Shown here: piece by piece, positions 14,862 through 22,320 of the stretch | Numbering within the stretch: the stretch's first letter is position 1 | Layout of the letters: each line of letters starts with the position of its first letter | From: an uncultured Mollicutes bacterium | GTDB lineage: Bacteria; Bacillota_I; Bacilli_A; RFN20; CAG-826 | Assembly: GCA_900540395.1 (NCBI GenBank) | Contig: UQFQ01000016.1 | Coordinates: 1-35,586 of the forward strand | DNA: 35,586 nucleotides | Reading direction: 5' to 3' | The notes under the pieces: generated by a model | The model's database searches: none | What the model was told of the DNA's origin: nothing | The model's input: only the letters and a program-made list of their open reading frames with translations | Made by a program: the position numbers and the translations under genes

Positions 14862-15483
14862 AGAAGAGAAGTGCATAATTATACAAAAATATTTTGATGA
14901 AATTTTGCCTAATCCAAAATGTGAATTAGATTATAATTCTGATTATGGTCTTTTAATCGCAGTTATGCTAAGTGCTCAATGCACTGACAAAAAAGTTAAT
15001 TTAGTAACTGGACCATTCTTTAAAAAATATAAAAGTTTAGAAGAAATTGATTCTTTAACAATTGGAGAAATTGAGAATAATATTAAATCACTTGGGCTTT
15101 ATAAAAATAAAGCCAAGAATTTAAAAGGCATTGTCCATGAACTTTTAACTCGTTTTAATGGAGTAGTACCAAGTGATAAAAATGATTTAATGTCTTTACC
15201 GGGTGTAGGCAATAAAACAGCTAATGTTGTGCGTGTTGAACTTTTTAAAATTCCAGAATTTCCAGTTGACACACATGTTGAACGCTTAGCTAAACGCTTT
15301 AAACTAGCTGAGAAAAAAGACGATGTTTTAACTGTTGAAAATAAACTTAAAAAAGATTTTCCAAAAGAAAATTGGATTAAATTACACCATCAATTTATTC
15401 ATTTTGGAAGATATTATTGTAAGGCTATTTCACCTAAGTGTGAAGGCTGTAAACTAGCTGGAATTTGCACAAAAAACCCTTAA
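14848..15483 (+). CDS. nth: Endonuclease III
   Basis: A DNA glycosylase/AP lyase that removes oxidised pyrimidines in base excision repair. It has 211 residues. The helix-hairpin-helix LPGVGNKTANVV contains catalytic Lys123. VDTHV carries the catalytic Asp141. Four cysteines, 191-198-201-207 (C-x6-C-x2-C-x5-C), make the 4Fe-4S site, intact and canonical. The start may be ATG 14848 or ATG 14854. Neither has a strong ribosome-binding site and both overlap dnaD, so coupling is likely. Its TAA (15481-15483) overlaps the recU stop on the other strand within a shared TTAA. No terminator lies between the two. Confidence 0.95.
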   Translation: MIMNKEEKCIIIQKYFDEILPNPKCELDYNSDYGLLIAVMLSAQCTDKKVNLVTGPFFKKYKSLEEIDSLTIGEIENNIKSLGLYKNKAKNLKGIVHELLTRFNGVVPSDKNDLMSLPGVGNKTANVVRVELFKIPEFPVDTHVERLAKRFKLAEKKDDVLTVENKLKKDFPKENWIKLHHQFIHFGRYYCKAISPKCEGCKLAGICTKNP

Positions 15484-16025
15484 AACTCAACTATTTTATC
15501 TAAAACAGCAAGATAATCAAGAGGTGGAATTAAGCCTCTTTTTATTTCAAATCCTTTTTCTTTAAAGTAAGAAAGTGGAATACTTTTCCTTTCATCTAGA
15601 TTGATAAAATCAATTAAATCTTTTCCTAACAAAAGAAAGTATTTTTCAATATCAGTAAAAGAAACAATTAAAAAAGAAAGGCCTTTATTTTGAATAACGT
15701 CTTTTATATGTTCAATTTGATTTTCTCTTAAATTAGCTAAAGGGAAAGATGTTTTTGAGGTTGTTTCTTTTGCTTCAAAATCAATATATTTTCCTTTATA
15801 AACACCATAGTAATCAGTAGTGGAAGCTTCTTCAAAATAGGCTTCACTTATCTTTTTGTTAAAACATTTAACAACTTTTATAGGGGTAGGACGCTTATTA
15901 ATTAATGCCATTTTATTATCTTTATAATAAGAATTAGTTTCATTAAGCTCGTGTTCTAATTCCATTCCACGATTTTGATAGTTAACTATCTCATTATTTT
16001 CATTAATTTTAAACTTAAAATGCAT
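15480..16025 (-). CDS. recU: Holliday junction resolvase RecU
   Basis: Cleaves four-way DNA junctions in recombination and chromosome segregation in Bacillota and Mollicutes. It has 181 residues, near the family's usual ~200. The N-terminal signature NRGMELEHELNETNSYY is clear. The PD-(D/E)xK-type active site lies in TTDYYGVYKGKYIDFEAKET (catalytic Asp, then Glu-x-Lys). The aromatic stretch SFTDIEKYFLL is also family-like. The ATG overlaps the stop of the upstream exonuclease by one base (TAATG on the minus strand), so the pair is coupled. In B. subtilis recU lies downstream of nth with ypoC and ponA nearby. Here it is inverted and ponA is absent. Confidence 0.93.
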   Translation of the reverse strand: MHFKFKINENNEIVNYQNRGMELEHELNETNSYYKDNKMALINKRPTPIKVVKCFNKKISEAYFEEASTTDYYGVYKGKYIDFEAKETTSKTSFPLANLRENQIEHIKDVIQNKGLSFLIVSFTDIEKYFLLLGKDLIDFINLDERKSIPLSYFKEKGFEIKRGLIPPLDYLAVLDKIVEF

Positions 16026-16783
16026 TAACTAATTTCCTCATTAATGTAAGTATTCAAATCTTCAATAGTTACTGATTTGTCTTTAACTAGTTTATTTAAT
16101 AACTTTTTAACAGGTGGTTCTAAATTAGGATTATTAGCAATAACTTTTAAATACTGGACTCGAATAATGTTGTGAGATTTTAAAAATGCTTCATATAAAA
16201 ACATTAAATTTTTAGCATCACTTAATGGGTCGTGAATTGGTTCTACTGGCTTAACATTAAAAACTTTTAAAGCTTTAATAAGAGATAACGTCTGATTTGT
16301 TTCGCTTCTAACAAAGTGATTTAAGATTTTAGAAAAGTCTGAATGCTTACGAAAAACCTGCAAAACTAAGTTATTTTGTAATAATTCGTTATTTTTTGCA
16401 TCGATATGTAAAAGTCTAATATCATAGTTACCATAGGTAAAGAAATGGACAAAAGTTGGGTCTCCGGCATATTTGCTAAGTCGATTAATAGCTTCTTCAA
16501 AACTAATACCTTCCTTGTCTAAAAGCTCGTTAGTGATACCAGTCATCTCTTCAATAAATGGAGAAATCTTAGTTTCTGTATATACATAACATTTAAAACC
16601 TTTATCATAACTTTTGATTTGTTTTTTAGAATCTAATTCAGCCTTAATTGCGCCAATTGAAATAATTTCCATTGATGAATCAGTGGCTTCAAAGTCTAAG
16701 AAAACAATACTGTTACAATCTTTTACAATTCGTCTAATAAATTTCACAATTAAAATTATAAAAATCAAGGCTATAATTTTCAA
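16025..16783 (-). CDS. DEDDh 3'-5' exonuclease
   Basis: Exonuclease of the DnaQ/PolC-epsilon superfamily. ExoI FLDFEATD gives the Asp-x-Glu pair, EMTGITNELLD and TYGNYDIRLL give the second acidic site, and HDPLSDAKNL gives the ExoIII His-x4-Asp, so all catalytic residues are present. No polymerase, helicase or BRCT domain follows. The role could be DNA or RNA trimming and cannot be set from sequence. The start is unclear. TTG 16783 would give a hydrophobic N-terminus (KIIALIFIILIV) that looks like an anchor, but a good promoter (TTTACA, 17 bases, TAAAAT at 16788-16783) puts the transcript start inside it. TTG 16768 or GTG 16747 are then more likely, and the latter removes the hydrophobic segment. 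Coupled to recU. Confidence 0.85.
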   Translation of the reverse strand: MKIIALIFIILIVKFIRRIVKDCNSIVFLDFEATDSSMEIISIGAIKAELDSKKQIKSYDKGFKCYVYTETKISPFIEEMTGITNELLDKEGISFEEAINRLSKYAGDPTFVHFFTYGNYDIRLLHIDAKNNELLQNNLVLQVFRKHSDFSKILNHFVRSETNQTLSLIKALKVFNVKPVEPIHDPLSDAKNLMFLYEAFLKSHNIIRVQYLKVIANNPNLEPPVKKLLNKLVKDKSVTIEDLNTYINEEIS

Positions 16784-16811
16784 TTTTATTCTGGTTTTTG
16801 CTTGCTGTAAA
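16783..16811 (-). promoter_or_regulatory. Promoter of the exonuclease-recU pair
   Basis: On the minus strand TTTACA (16811-16806), a 17-base spacer and TAAAAT (16788-16783). Both boxes are 5/6 matches or close to consensus. The start point would be near 16776, which is downstream of the longest possible start codon of the exonuclease. Confidence 0.6.
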
Positions 16812-16870
16812 ATAGCCTTAAATTGAGATTTTTCTTTAGAAAAAGGCTTAAAATTATCTACTTAGATAGA

Positions 16871-16899
16871 TTGAATAAAGCATGATTTTAAATTATAAT
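16871..16899 (+). promoter_or_regulatory. gpsB promoter
   Basis: TTGAAT (16871-16876), 17-base spacer, TATAAT (16894-16899): a near-consensus sigma-A promoter. Transcription near 16906 leaves a leader of about 12 bases in which TAGGA (16908-16912) acts as the ribosome-binding site. AAGGAG at 16901-16906 would be mostly upstream of the start. It probably also drives rnpB, which follows gpsB with no gap. Confidence 0.72.
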
Positions 16900-16917
16900 T
16901 AAGGAGTTAGGATTTCT

Positions 16918-17274
16918 ATGAAATTACGCCTTAGTTCAAAAGATATTTTAAACAAAAAATTTAAGCAATCGGCTAATGGATATGATCCAGAAGAAGTTGA
17001 TACTTTTTTGGATAAAATTCTTGAAGATTATCGTAGTATCGATAAAGAAATTGATGGATTAAATGCTGAAATTATCTCCTTAAAAAGAGATAATGAAACA
17101 TTAAAAGCAAATTTACGTGATAAAGACCAAGCGATCTCTATTCAAAAAAGTAAAAATATTGCTTTAATGAGTTCTCATCAATCTTCACTTGATAATCTTG
17201 AGCTTTTGCAAAAATGTGGAGCTTATGAAAGAAAACTTTATGAGCTTGGTGTTGATCCTAATAAAGTTAAATAA
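16918..17274 (+). CDS. gpsB: GpsB/DivIVA-family cell division protein
   Basis: A coiled-coil protein that binds curved or septal membrane and coordinates division. It has 118 residues, close to GpsB and shorter than most DivIVA. The N-terminal domain carries LSSKDILNKKF, GYDPEEVDTFLDKILEDY, the signature of this family. Residues ~38-75 form a coiled coil (IDKEIDGLNAEIISLKRDNE). The C-terminal part is probably a multimerisation segment. GpsB normally links penicillin-binding proteins to the divisome. No PBP gene is seen here, so whether the partner is still present is open. It stops one base before RNase P RNA begins, the same gpsB-rnpB order as in B. subtilis. Confidence 0.9.
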   Translation: MKLRLSSKDILNKKFKQSANGYDPEEVDTFLDKILEDYRSIDKEIDGLNAEIISLKRDNETLKANLRDKDQAISIQKSKNIALMSSHQSSLDNLELLQKCGAYERKLYELGVDPNKVK

Positions 17275-17275
17275 A

Positions 17276-17618
17276 TTTCAGTCTATGTAACCGCTGCCTA
17301 ACTTGTGTAGGTAGAGGAAAGTCCTGGCTTGCACAATCTGCGATGATTGTAGTGATTATGCTAGTTGAATAAATAAAACTAGGTACTTTGGAGAAAGTAA
17401 CGGCGAAAATAGTCTAAAAGCTTATGCTCATGATGATTTTTCTTAACGTGCCACAGTGACGAATTTGAAGGAAACTTTAAAGTGAAACGCGGTAAACCCC
17501 TTAAGCAAGAAACTCAAATTTTGGTAGAGGAAACTAGTCAAGAGAACTGAATCAAGACTGGTAAGTGAAAACTTAGATAAATGGTTACATATAACAGAAC
17601 TAGGCTTATGGACTGAAT
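17276..17618 (+). ncRNA. rnpB: RNase P RNA (bacterial class B)
   Basis: The catalytic RNA that matures tRNA 5' ends. Conserved blocks are in the right order: GAGGAAAGTCC (17314-17324), CCACAGTGACGAA (from 17451), GAAACGCGGTAAACCCC (17484-17500) and ACAGAACTAGGCTTAT (17594-17609). TTCAGTC (17277-17283) pairs with GACTGAA (17611-17617) to form helix P1, which fixes both ends. The layout, including the AAATTTTGGTAGAGGAA segment, matches the Bacillus-type (class B) RNA. It starts immediately after gpsB and ends 21 bases before pgsA, with no terminator. It must therefore be cut from a longer transcript or trimmed at both ends. Confidence 0.97.
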
Positions 17619-17638
17619 TACTCGCTCGTGATTGAAGT

Positions 17639-18310
17639 ATGAAGAAAATTAATTTGCCAACAAAAATAACTTTAGCTCGAATTGCTCTTGCAACTCTTTT
17701 GATTATTGGAATTATTGTTTTGTATTTTCTCGATGAATTCCAAGTTTTTTCAATCAAAGAAGTTGGAGATATCGCTTTAAATGAAGGTGGCGCTACTATC
17801 AATTGGATAATGCTTATTTTGATGTTTGTCTTTTTAGTAGCTTCCATGACTGATTTTTTAGATGGATATTTAGCAAGAAAGAATAATGAAGTTACTGATT
17901 TAGGAAAATTTTTAGACCCAATCGCTGACAAAATGCTCATCAATTCAATGATGATTTTTTTAAGTTTAAATTTTGTTAGTTTAGTGGGAAATCAAAAATT
18001 TGCATTCTTCTTAGTTATCATTATGGTAATTCGTGATCTAGTCGTTGATGGATTACGCTTTATGGTTGCTAAAAAGAATGTAGTTGTTGCGGCAAACATC
18101 TTTGGTAAGTTAAAGACAGTCACACAAATGATTGCAATCATTGTTGTCTTTTTAAACGGCTTCCCATTTTCATATTTTGATTATAATTGGCCAGCTTATT
18201 TACATATTAGCGATTGGCTATGTTATATTGCCACATTCTTTAGTGTTTTAAGTGGCATCATTTATGTAAAACAAAACATTAAATACCTATTTTACGAGGA
18301 GGGAAAATAA
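17639..18310 (+). CDS. pgsA: CDP-diacylglycerol-glycerol-3-phosphate 3-phosphatidyltransferase
   Basis: Makes phosphatidylglycerol phosphate from CDP-diacylglycerol and glycerol 3-phosphate at the membrane. It has 223 residues with about five to six hydrophobic spans. The CDP-alcohol phosphotransferase motif D-x2-DG-x2-AR-x8-G-x3-D-x3-D is complete: Asp72, Asp75-Gly76, Ala79-Arg80, Gly89, Asp93, Asp97. An N-terminal NLPTKITLARIALA also fits PgsA. About 40 extra residues between spans 1 and 2 (residues ~32-54) are longer than usual. The ATG lies 21 bases after rnpB with a weak ribosome-binding site (TGAAG). Its TAA overlaps the next ATG. Position ahead of cinA-recA matches B. subtilis. Confidence 0.95.
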   Translation: MKKINLPTKITLARIALATLLIIGIIVLYFLDEFQVFSIKEVGDIALNEGGATINWIMLILMFVFLVASMTDFLDGYLARKNNEVTDLGKFLDPIADKMLINSMMIFLSLNFVSLVGNQKFAFFLVIIMVIRDLVVDGLRFMVAKKNVVVAANIFGKLKTVTQMIAIIVVFLNGFPFSYFDYNWPAYLHISDWLCYIATFFSVLSGIIYVKQNIKYLFYEEGK

Positions 18311-18774
18311 TGAATAATGCTCAAATGTTAGTCGAAAGATTAACCGAAAAGAATCTTACCTTAGGCTCAATCGAAAGCTTTACTGGTGGACTTTTTGGAA
18401 AAACCATTACAGATGTTAGTGGAGCAAGTAAAACTTTTAAAGGTGCTCTTGTAACTTATTCAAAAGAATTAAAAGAAAACTTGCTTGGAATTCCTGCTGC
18501 TTATATTGAGGAGCATGGTGTTGTAAGCTATGAAGTTTGTCAACAAATGGCAATTAAAGGTCAAAAAGTTTTAGGCGTTGATGTCTGTGTTGCTTTTACA
18601 GGCAATGCCGGCCCTGAAACTAATGAAGAAGGCGGAACCGTTGGCGAAATTTATATTGCCATTGTTTATAAAGGTCAAATTTGGCCAATTCCTCTACATT
18701 TAGAATTAGGTAGAGAAGAAAATAGAGAATATTCAGTACAAGCCGCAATTAATGCACTTTTAAGCATTATTTAA
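18310..18774 (+). CDS. pncC: CinA C-terminal-type nicotinamide-nucleotide amidohydrolase
   Basis: The stand-alone PncC/CinA-C enzyme, which converts NMN (a by-product of DNA ligase) to NaMN for NAD recycling. It has 154 residues. The N-terminal COG1058 half found in many CinA proteins is missing, as it is in E. coli PncC. Motifs: IESFTGG (family AESCTGG, the Cys is Phe here but Ser is kept), GALVTYSKELKENLLG, GVVSYEV, AFTGNAGPE and GGTVGEIYIA. GGAGGG lies upstream, and the ATG shares a base with the pgsA stop. cinA next to recA is a well-known arrangement in Bacilli, often tied to competence. With the N-terminal half gone, the housekeeping enzyme role is likelier. Confidence 0.88.
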   Translation: MNNAQMLVERLTEKNLTLGSIESFTGGLFGKTITDVSGASKTFKGALVTYSKELKENLLGIPAAYIEEHGVVSYEVCQQMAIKGQKVLGVDVCVAFTGNAGPETNEEGGTVGEIYIAIVYKGQIWPIPLHLELGREENREYSVQAAINALLSII

Positions 18775-18829
18775 AATTTTTTTAAATTTTTTCTTAATTG
18801 GTGCGTTTGTATTAGTGAAAGGAGTTTTT

Positions 18830-19849
18830 ATGTCTGAAAACAAAGTAATTAATAAGGACGCATTAAAAGAAGTTCTTGCTCAAATCGAGCATGAATTCGG
18901 CAAAGGTACTGTTGTTCGTTTAGGCGACAAACCTAGTGTTGACGTTGAAGCCATTTCTAGTGGAAGTATTCTTTTAGATAACTGCCTTGGAATTGGTGGA
19001 TACCCAAAAGGAAGGATTATTGAAATATATGGTCCAGAAAGTAGTGGCAAAACAACCCTTGCTTTAACGGCGGTCGCGGAAGTTCAAGCAAAAGGCGGTC
19101 TTGCTGCATATATCGATGCTGAAAATAGTATCGATCCTGATTATGCAAAAAATTTAGGAGTTGATATTGATAATTTAATTCTTTCTCAGCCAGATAGTGG
19201 CGAAGAAGCATTAGAAATCGTTGAGACTCTAGCAAAAAGTGGAGTTTTCTCCTTAATTATTGTTGATAGTGTTGCTGCTTTAGTTCCACAAGCTGAACTT
19301 GAAGGACAAATGATTGATTCTAATGTTGGACTTCAAGCAAGAATGATGTCGAAAGCTATGAGAAAAATTACAGCCATTTTAAATAAAAATGATTGTACTG
19401 TAATTTTCATTAATCAACTAAGAGAAAAAGTTGGGGTAATTTATGGTAGTAACGAAACCACAACTGGTGGGAGAGCTCTTAAATTTTATTCTTCAGTACG
19501 TATTGATATTCGTAAATCTGAAGCAATTAAGGAAGGCAATAGTATAATTGGCAACGTTTGTAATATTAAAGTTGTCAAAAATAAAGTTGCTCCACCTTTT
19601 AGAAGCTGTAAGGTTGATATCATTTACGGATTAGGAATTTCAAAAGAAGGTGAACTTTTAGACTTAGCGATTCAAAAAGGAATTGTTAAAAAAGCTGGAA
19701 GTTGGTATGAAGTCTATGGTGAAAGAATGGGTCAAGGGCGCGAAACAGCTAAAGCCTATCTTCGTGAAAACCAAGATATCTTTAAAAGAGTTAAAGAAGA
19801 AGTTTTGACCAAAGACTCAATAAAAAAAGAACCGGAAGTTGAAATATAG
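18830..19849 (+). CDS. recA: Recombinase RecA
   Basis: An ATP-dependent strand-exchange protein for homologous recombination and the DNA damage response. From ATG 18830, with AAAGGAG 5 bases upstream, it has 339 residues. The in-frame GTG at 18815 is not favoured. Walker A is GPESSGKTT, Walker B LIIVDSVAAL, loop 1 region PQAELEGQM, loop 2 NQLREKVGVIYG followed by ETTTGGRALKFYSS. Unusual positions: IDAENSIDP in place of the near-universal IDAEHALDP, and IDSNVGLQAR in place of GDSHMGLQAR/GDSHVGLQAR. The C-terminal tail is acidic as normal. No LexA/DinR-type box (CGAAC-N4-GTTCG) is visible upstream, so SOS control is not evident. recX is elsewhere, at 33.8 kb. Confidence 0.97.
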   Translation: MSENKVINKDALKEVLAQIEHEFGKGTVVRLGDKPSVDVEAISSGSILLDNCLGIGGYPKGRIIEIYGPESSGKTTLALTAVAEVQAKGGLAAYIDAENSIDPDYAKNLGVDIDNLILSQPDSGEEALEIVETLAKSGVFSLIIVDSVAALVPQAELEGQMIDSNVGLQARMMSKAMRKITAILNKNDCTVIFINQLREKVGVIYGSNETTTGGRALKFYSSVRIDIRKSEAIKEGNSIIGNVCNIKVVKNKVAPPFRSCKVDIIYGLGISKEGELLDLAIQKGIVKKAGSWYEVYGERMGQGRETAKAYLRENQDIFKRVKEEVLTKDSIKKEPEVEI

Positions 19850-19894
19850 ATTGAATGAATTTTCTCCTTAGGGAGTAACATAAATTATTTGCAT

Positions 19895-19917
19895 AATCCT
19901 TTAACGTAGAAAGGATT
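19895..19917 (+). promoter_or_regulatory. Hairpin that hides the RNase Y ribosome-binding site
   Basis: AATCCTTT (19895-19902) pairs with AAAGGATT (19910-19917) over 8 bp, loop of 7. The right arm contains the Shine-Dalgarno AAGGA (19911-19915). Upstream, CTCC at 19864-19867 can pair with GGAG at 19872-19875, and TCCTT there could alternatively pair with AAGGA. This gives two competing folds. Confidence 0.5.
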
Positions 19918-19922
19918 AGAAG

Positions 19923-21530
19923 ATGGATAAGTTTTTAAATGTATTTGCTGATGCCTCTGGCTCTGGCATTGAAATTTGGATTGTCTGCGTAATTGCTATT
20001 GCTGTTTTAATAATTGGCGCTTTGCTTGGTGGATTTGGCGTATATTTTTTAGCAAAAGAAAAAGTTAAAAAAGCAAATTCTAACGCTGAAAAGATTATTA
20101 ATGATGCCAATTTAAAGGCTGAAAAAATTCAAAAAAATGCGCAAATCGACGCTAAACAAACAGTTTTTGAAATGAAGCAAGAAGCTGACAAGGACATTAA
20201 AGAAAGAAAACAAGAAGTTATTGTTCAAGAAAATAAACTTCTTCAAAGAGAACAATCGATTGATGCTCGTGATCAAGCTTTACTTAAAAAAGAAAATGCT
20301 TTAGAAAATAAGGAAAAGAATCTTGATAGACAAATTGAGGATAACAAGAAAAAAGGTGAAATTTTAAGCGAAAAAATTAACTCTATTCTTGCTGAACTTG
20401 AAAAGGTTTCTAATCTTACAGAAAAAGAAGCTAGAGAAGAAATCTATCGTCGAGTTGAAGAAAAAGAAACTCAAAATATTGCTAAATTCATGAAAGAAAA
20501 AGAGGATGAGGCTGAAAGAAAAGCTGATGATAAATCCCGTGAAATCTTAGCAATGGCAATGGCTAGAAATGCTCAAGATGTAACAAATGAAAGAACTGTT
20601 ACAACTATCTCTCTTCCTAGTGATGAAATGAAGGGCAGAATCATCGGTAGAGAAGGAAGAAATATTAAATCTTTAGAGCAATTGCTTGGAGTCGATATTA
20701 TTATCGATGATACTCCTGAAGCTATAACAATTTCTTGCTTTAACCCAATTCGAAGAGAAGTAGCTTCAAGAGTTTTAAATACACTTATTAAGGATGGACG
20801 TATTCAACCTGGAAGAATTGAAGAAGTCGCTAATAAATGTACTAAAGAAGTTAATGATATTATTAGAAAAGCTGGAGAAGACGCTGTTGCTAAACTTGGT
20901 ATTTCTAATATGAATAAAGAACTTGTTACTCTTGTTGGACGTCTTAAATATCGTACAAGTTATGGTCAAAATCAATTAACTCATTCAGTTGAAACCGCTC
21001 AAATTTGTGGAGCAATGGCTAGTGAACTTGGCTTAAATGTTCAACTTGCAAAACGTGCTGCTTTACTCCACGACTTAGGTAAAGGCCTTGATTATGAAGT
21101 TGAAGGAAGCCACGTTGAAATTGGGGCAAGACTTGCTAAAAAGTATGGTGAAAATGATTTAGTAGTTAATGCTATTGAATCCCATCATGGTGATGTACCA
21201 GCAAAATCAATTATTGCTTATCTTGTTCAAGCTGCCGATACTTTATCAGCTGCTAGACCAGGAGCAAGAAGTGAAACACTTGAAAGCTATATTAAAAGAG
21301 TTGAGCAACTTGAATCTATTTGTAAATCATACGATGGTGTTCAAAGTTGCTACGCAATGCAATCTGGTAGAGAAGTACGTGTCATGGTTATTCCTGAAAA
21401 GATTAATGATTTACAAGCTTTCAAATTAGCTCATGATATCAAAGAACGTATTGAAAATGAAATGACTTATCCAGGTCAAATTAAGGTTAATGTCATTAGA
21501 GAATATCGAGCACAAGAGACAGCTAAATAA
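19923..21530 (+). CDS. rny: Ribonuclease Y
   Basis: A membrane-anchored endoribonuclease that starts mRNA decay in Bacillota. It has 535 residues. Residues ~18-47 form an N-terminal transmembrane helix. Residues ~50-200 form a long charged coiled coil (EREQS, KEKNLDRQIEDNKK). Next comes a KH domain with GRIIGREGRNIK. The HD domain carries LLHDLGKG and ESHHGD, the metal-binding His-Asp site. The length is normal. ATG 19923 follows AAGGA at 19911-19915, which lies in a hairpin. The stop shares a base with ymdB (TAATG). The rny-ymdB-miaB-ymcA order is as in B. subtilis, where YmcA is part of a complex that modulates RNase Y. Confidence 0.97.
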   Translation: MDKFLNVFADASGSGIEIWIVCVIAIAVLIIGALLGGFGVYFLAKEKVKKANSNAEKIINDANLKAEKIQKNAQIDAKQTVFEMKQEADKDIKERKQEVIVQENKLLQREQSIDARDQALLKKENALENKEKNLDRQIEDNKKKGEILSEKINSILAELEKVSNLTEKEAREEIYRRVEEKETQNIAKFMKEKEDEAERKADDKSREILAMAMARNAQDVTNERTVTTISLPSDEMKGRIIGREGRNIKSLEQLLGVDIIIDDTPEAITISCFNPIRREVASRVLNTLIKDGRIQPGRIEEVANKCTKEVNDIIRKAGEDAVAKLGISNMNKELVTLVGRLKYRTSYGQNQLTHSVETAQICGAMASELGLNVQLAKRAALLHDLGKGLDYEVEGSHVEIGARLAKKYGENDLVVNAIESHHGDVPAKSIIAYLVQAADTLSAARPGARSETLESYIKRVEQLESICKSYDGVQSCYAMQSGREVRVMVIPEKINDLQAFKLAHDIKERIENEMTYPGQIKVNVIREYRAQETAK

Positions 21531-22318
21531 TGAATATATTATTTATTGGTGATATTGTTGGAAAAGTTGGTCGAAAAGCTTTAGTTGATAATCTTAATAC
21601 CATAAAAAAGAAATATAACATATCTTTTGCTATTGCTAATGGTGAGAATATTTCAAGAGGACGAGGAATCAACCGTAATCATTATGATTTTCTAATTAAA
21701 AATGGAGTTGATTGTGTTACTTTAGGTAATCACTACAAAGATCGACAAGACATAGAGAATTATATTGAAAGAACTGATAAATTGATACGTCCACTAAATT
21801 TAATTGAAGATTTTCCTGGTGAAGGAAGCAAAGTGTTTGATGTAGATGGAATCTCAATTAGAGTTACTAATCTACTTGGGAGTGCATTTTCTTCCTTTCC
21901 AGTAAAAGATCCTTATTTAGAAGTATTAAATGTAATTGAAGACGATATTAGTGATATTCATATTATCGATTTTCATGCTGAATCAACAGGTGAGAAAAAA
22001 GCCTTGGCCTATGCTTTGAAAAATAGCGTAAGTGCTGTTTTAGGTACTCACACACATGTTCAAACTCGAGACGCTCAAATATTGAATACTGGAGTGTTAT
22101 ATATAACCGATGTTGGAATGTGTGGGTCATATAATAGCGTTTTAGGTACTGAAATAAATAGTGTTGTAGAACGCATTATCAAACATAACGAAACAAAAAG
22201 ATTTACCTATCTTGATGATGATGATAAACTTTTTTCCGCCGTTATTTTAAAATTTGACGATTTGACATTTAAAGGTGAAGAAATTATCCCTTTATATATT
22301 ATTAATAAGAAAGGTTAA
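21530..22318 (+). CDS. ymdB: YmdB-family metallophosphoesterase
   Basis: Dimetal phosphodiesterase of the TIGR00282/YmdB family. B. subtilis YmdB acts on 2',3'-cyclic nucleotides and alters global gene expression. It has 262 residues. Motifs: FIGDIVGKVGR, ANGENISRGRGI, TLGNHYKD (usually GNHTWD), DFHAESTGEKKA, GTHTHVQTRD and TDVGMCG. All metal-binding Asp, Glu, Asn and His positions are visible. It overlaps rny by one base, a conserved pairing. Since RNase Y products can carry cyclic ends, a link in RNA turnover is plausible, but that is inference. miaB begins 2 bases after it. Confidence 0.93.
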   Translation: MNILFIGDIVGKVGRKALVDNLNTIKKKYNISFAIANGENISRGRGINRNHYDFLIKNGVDCVTLGNHYKDRQDIENYIERTDKLIRPLNLIEDFPGEGSKVFDVDGISIRVTNLLGSAFSSFPVKDPYLEVLNVIEDDISDIHIIDFHAESTGEKKALAYALKNSVSAVLGTHTHVQTRDAQILNTGVLYITDVGMCGSYNSVLGTEINSVVERIIKHNETKRFTYLDDDDKLFSAVILKFDDLTFKGEEIIPLYIINKKG

Positions 22319-22320
22319 CT

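Noticed and set aside
17443..17943. 166-residue minus-strand frame across rnpB and pgsA
   Set aside because: It covers the conserved RNase P RNA core and the pgsA active-site region, so it is a chance open frame.
18775..18829. SOS (LexA/DinR) operator before recA
   Set aside because: No CGAAC-N4-GTTCG-like palindrome is present in the 55-base gap.
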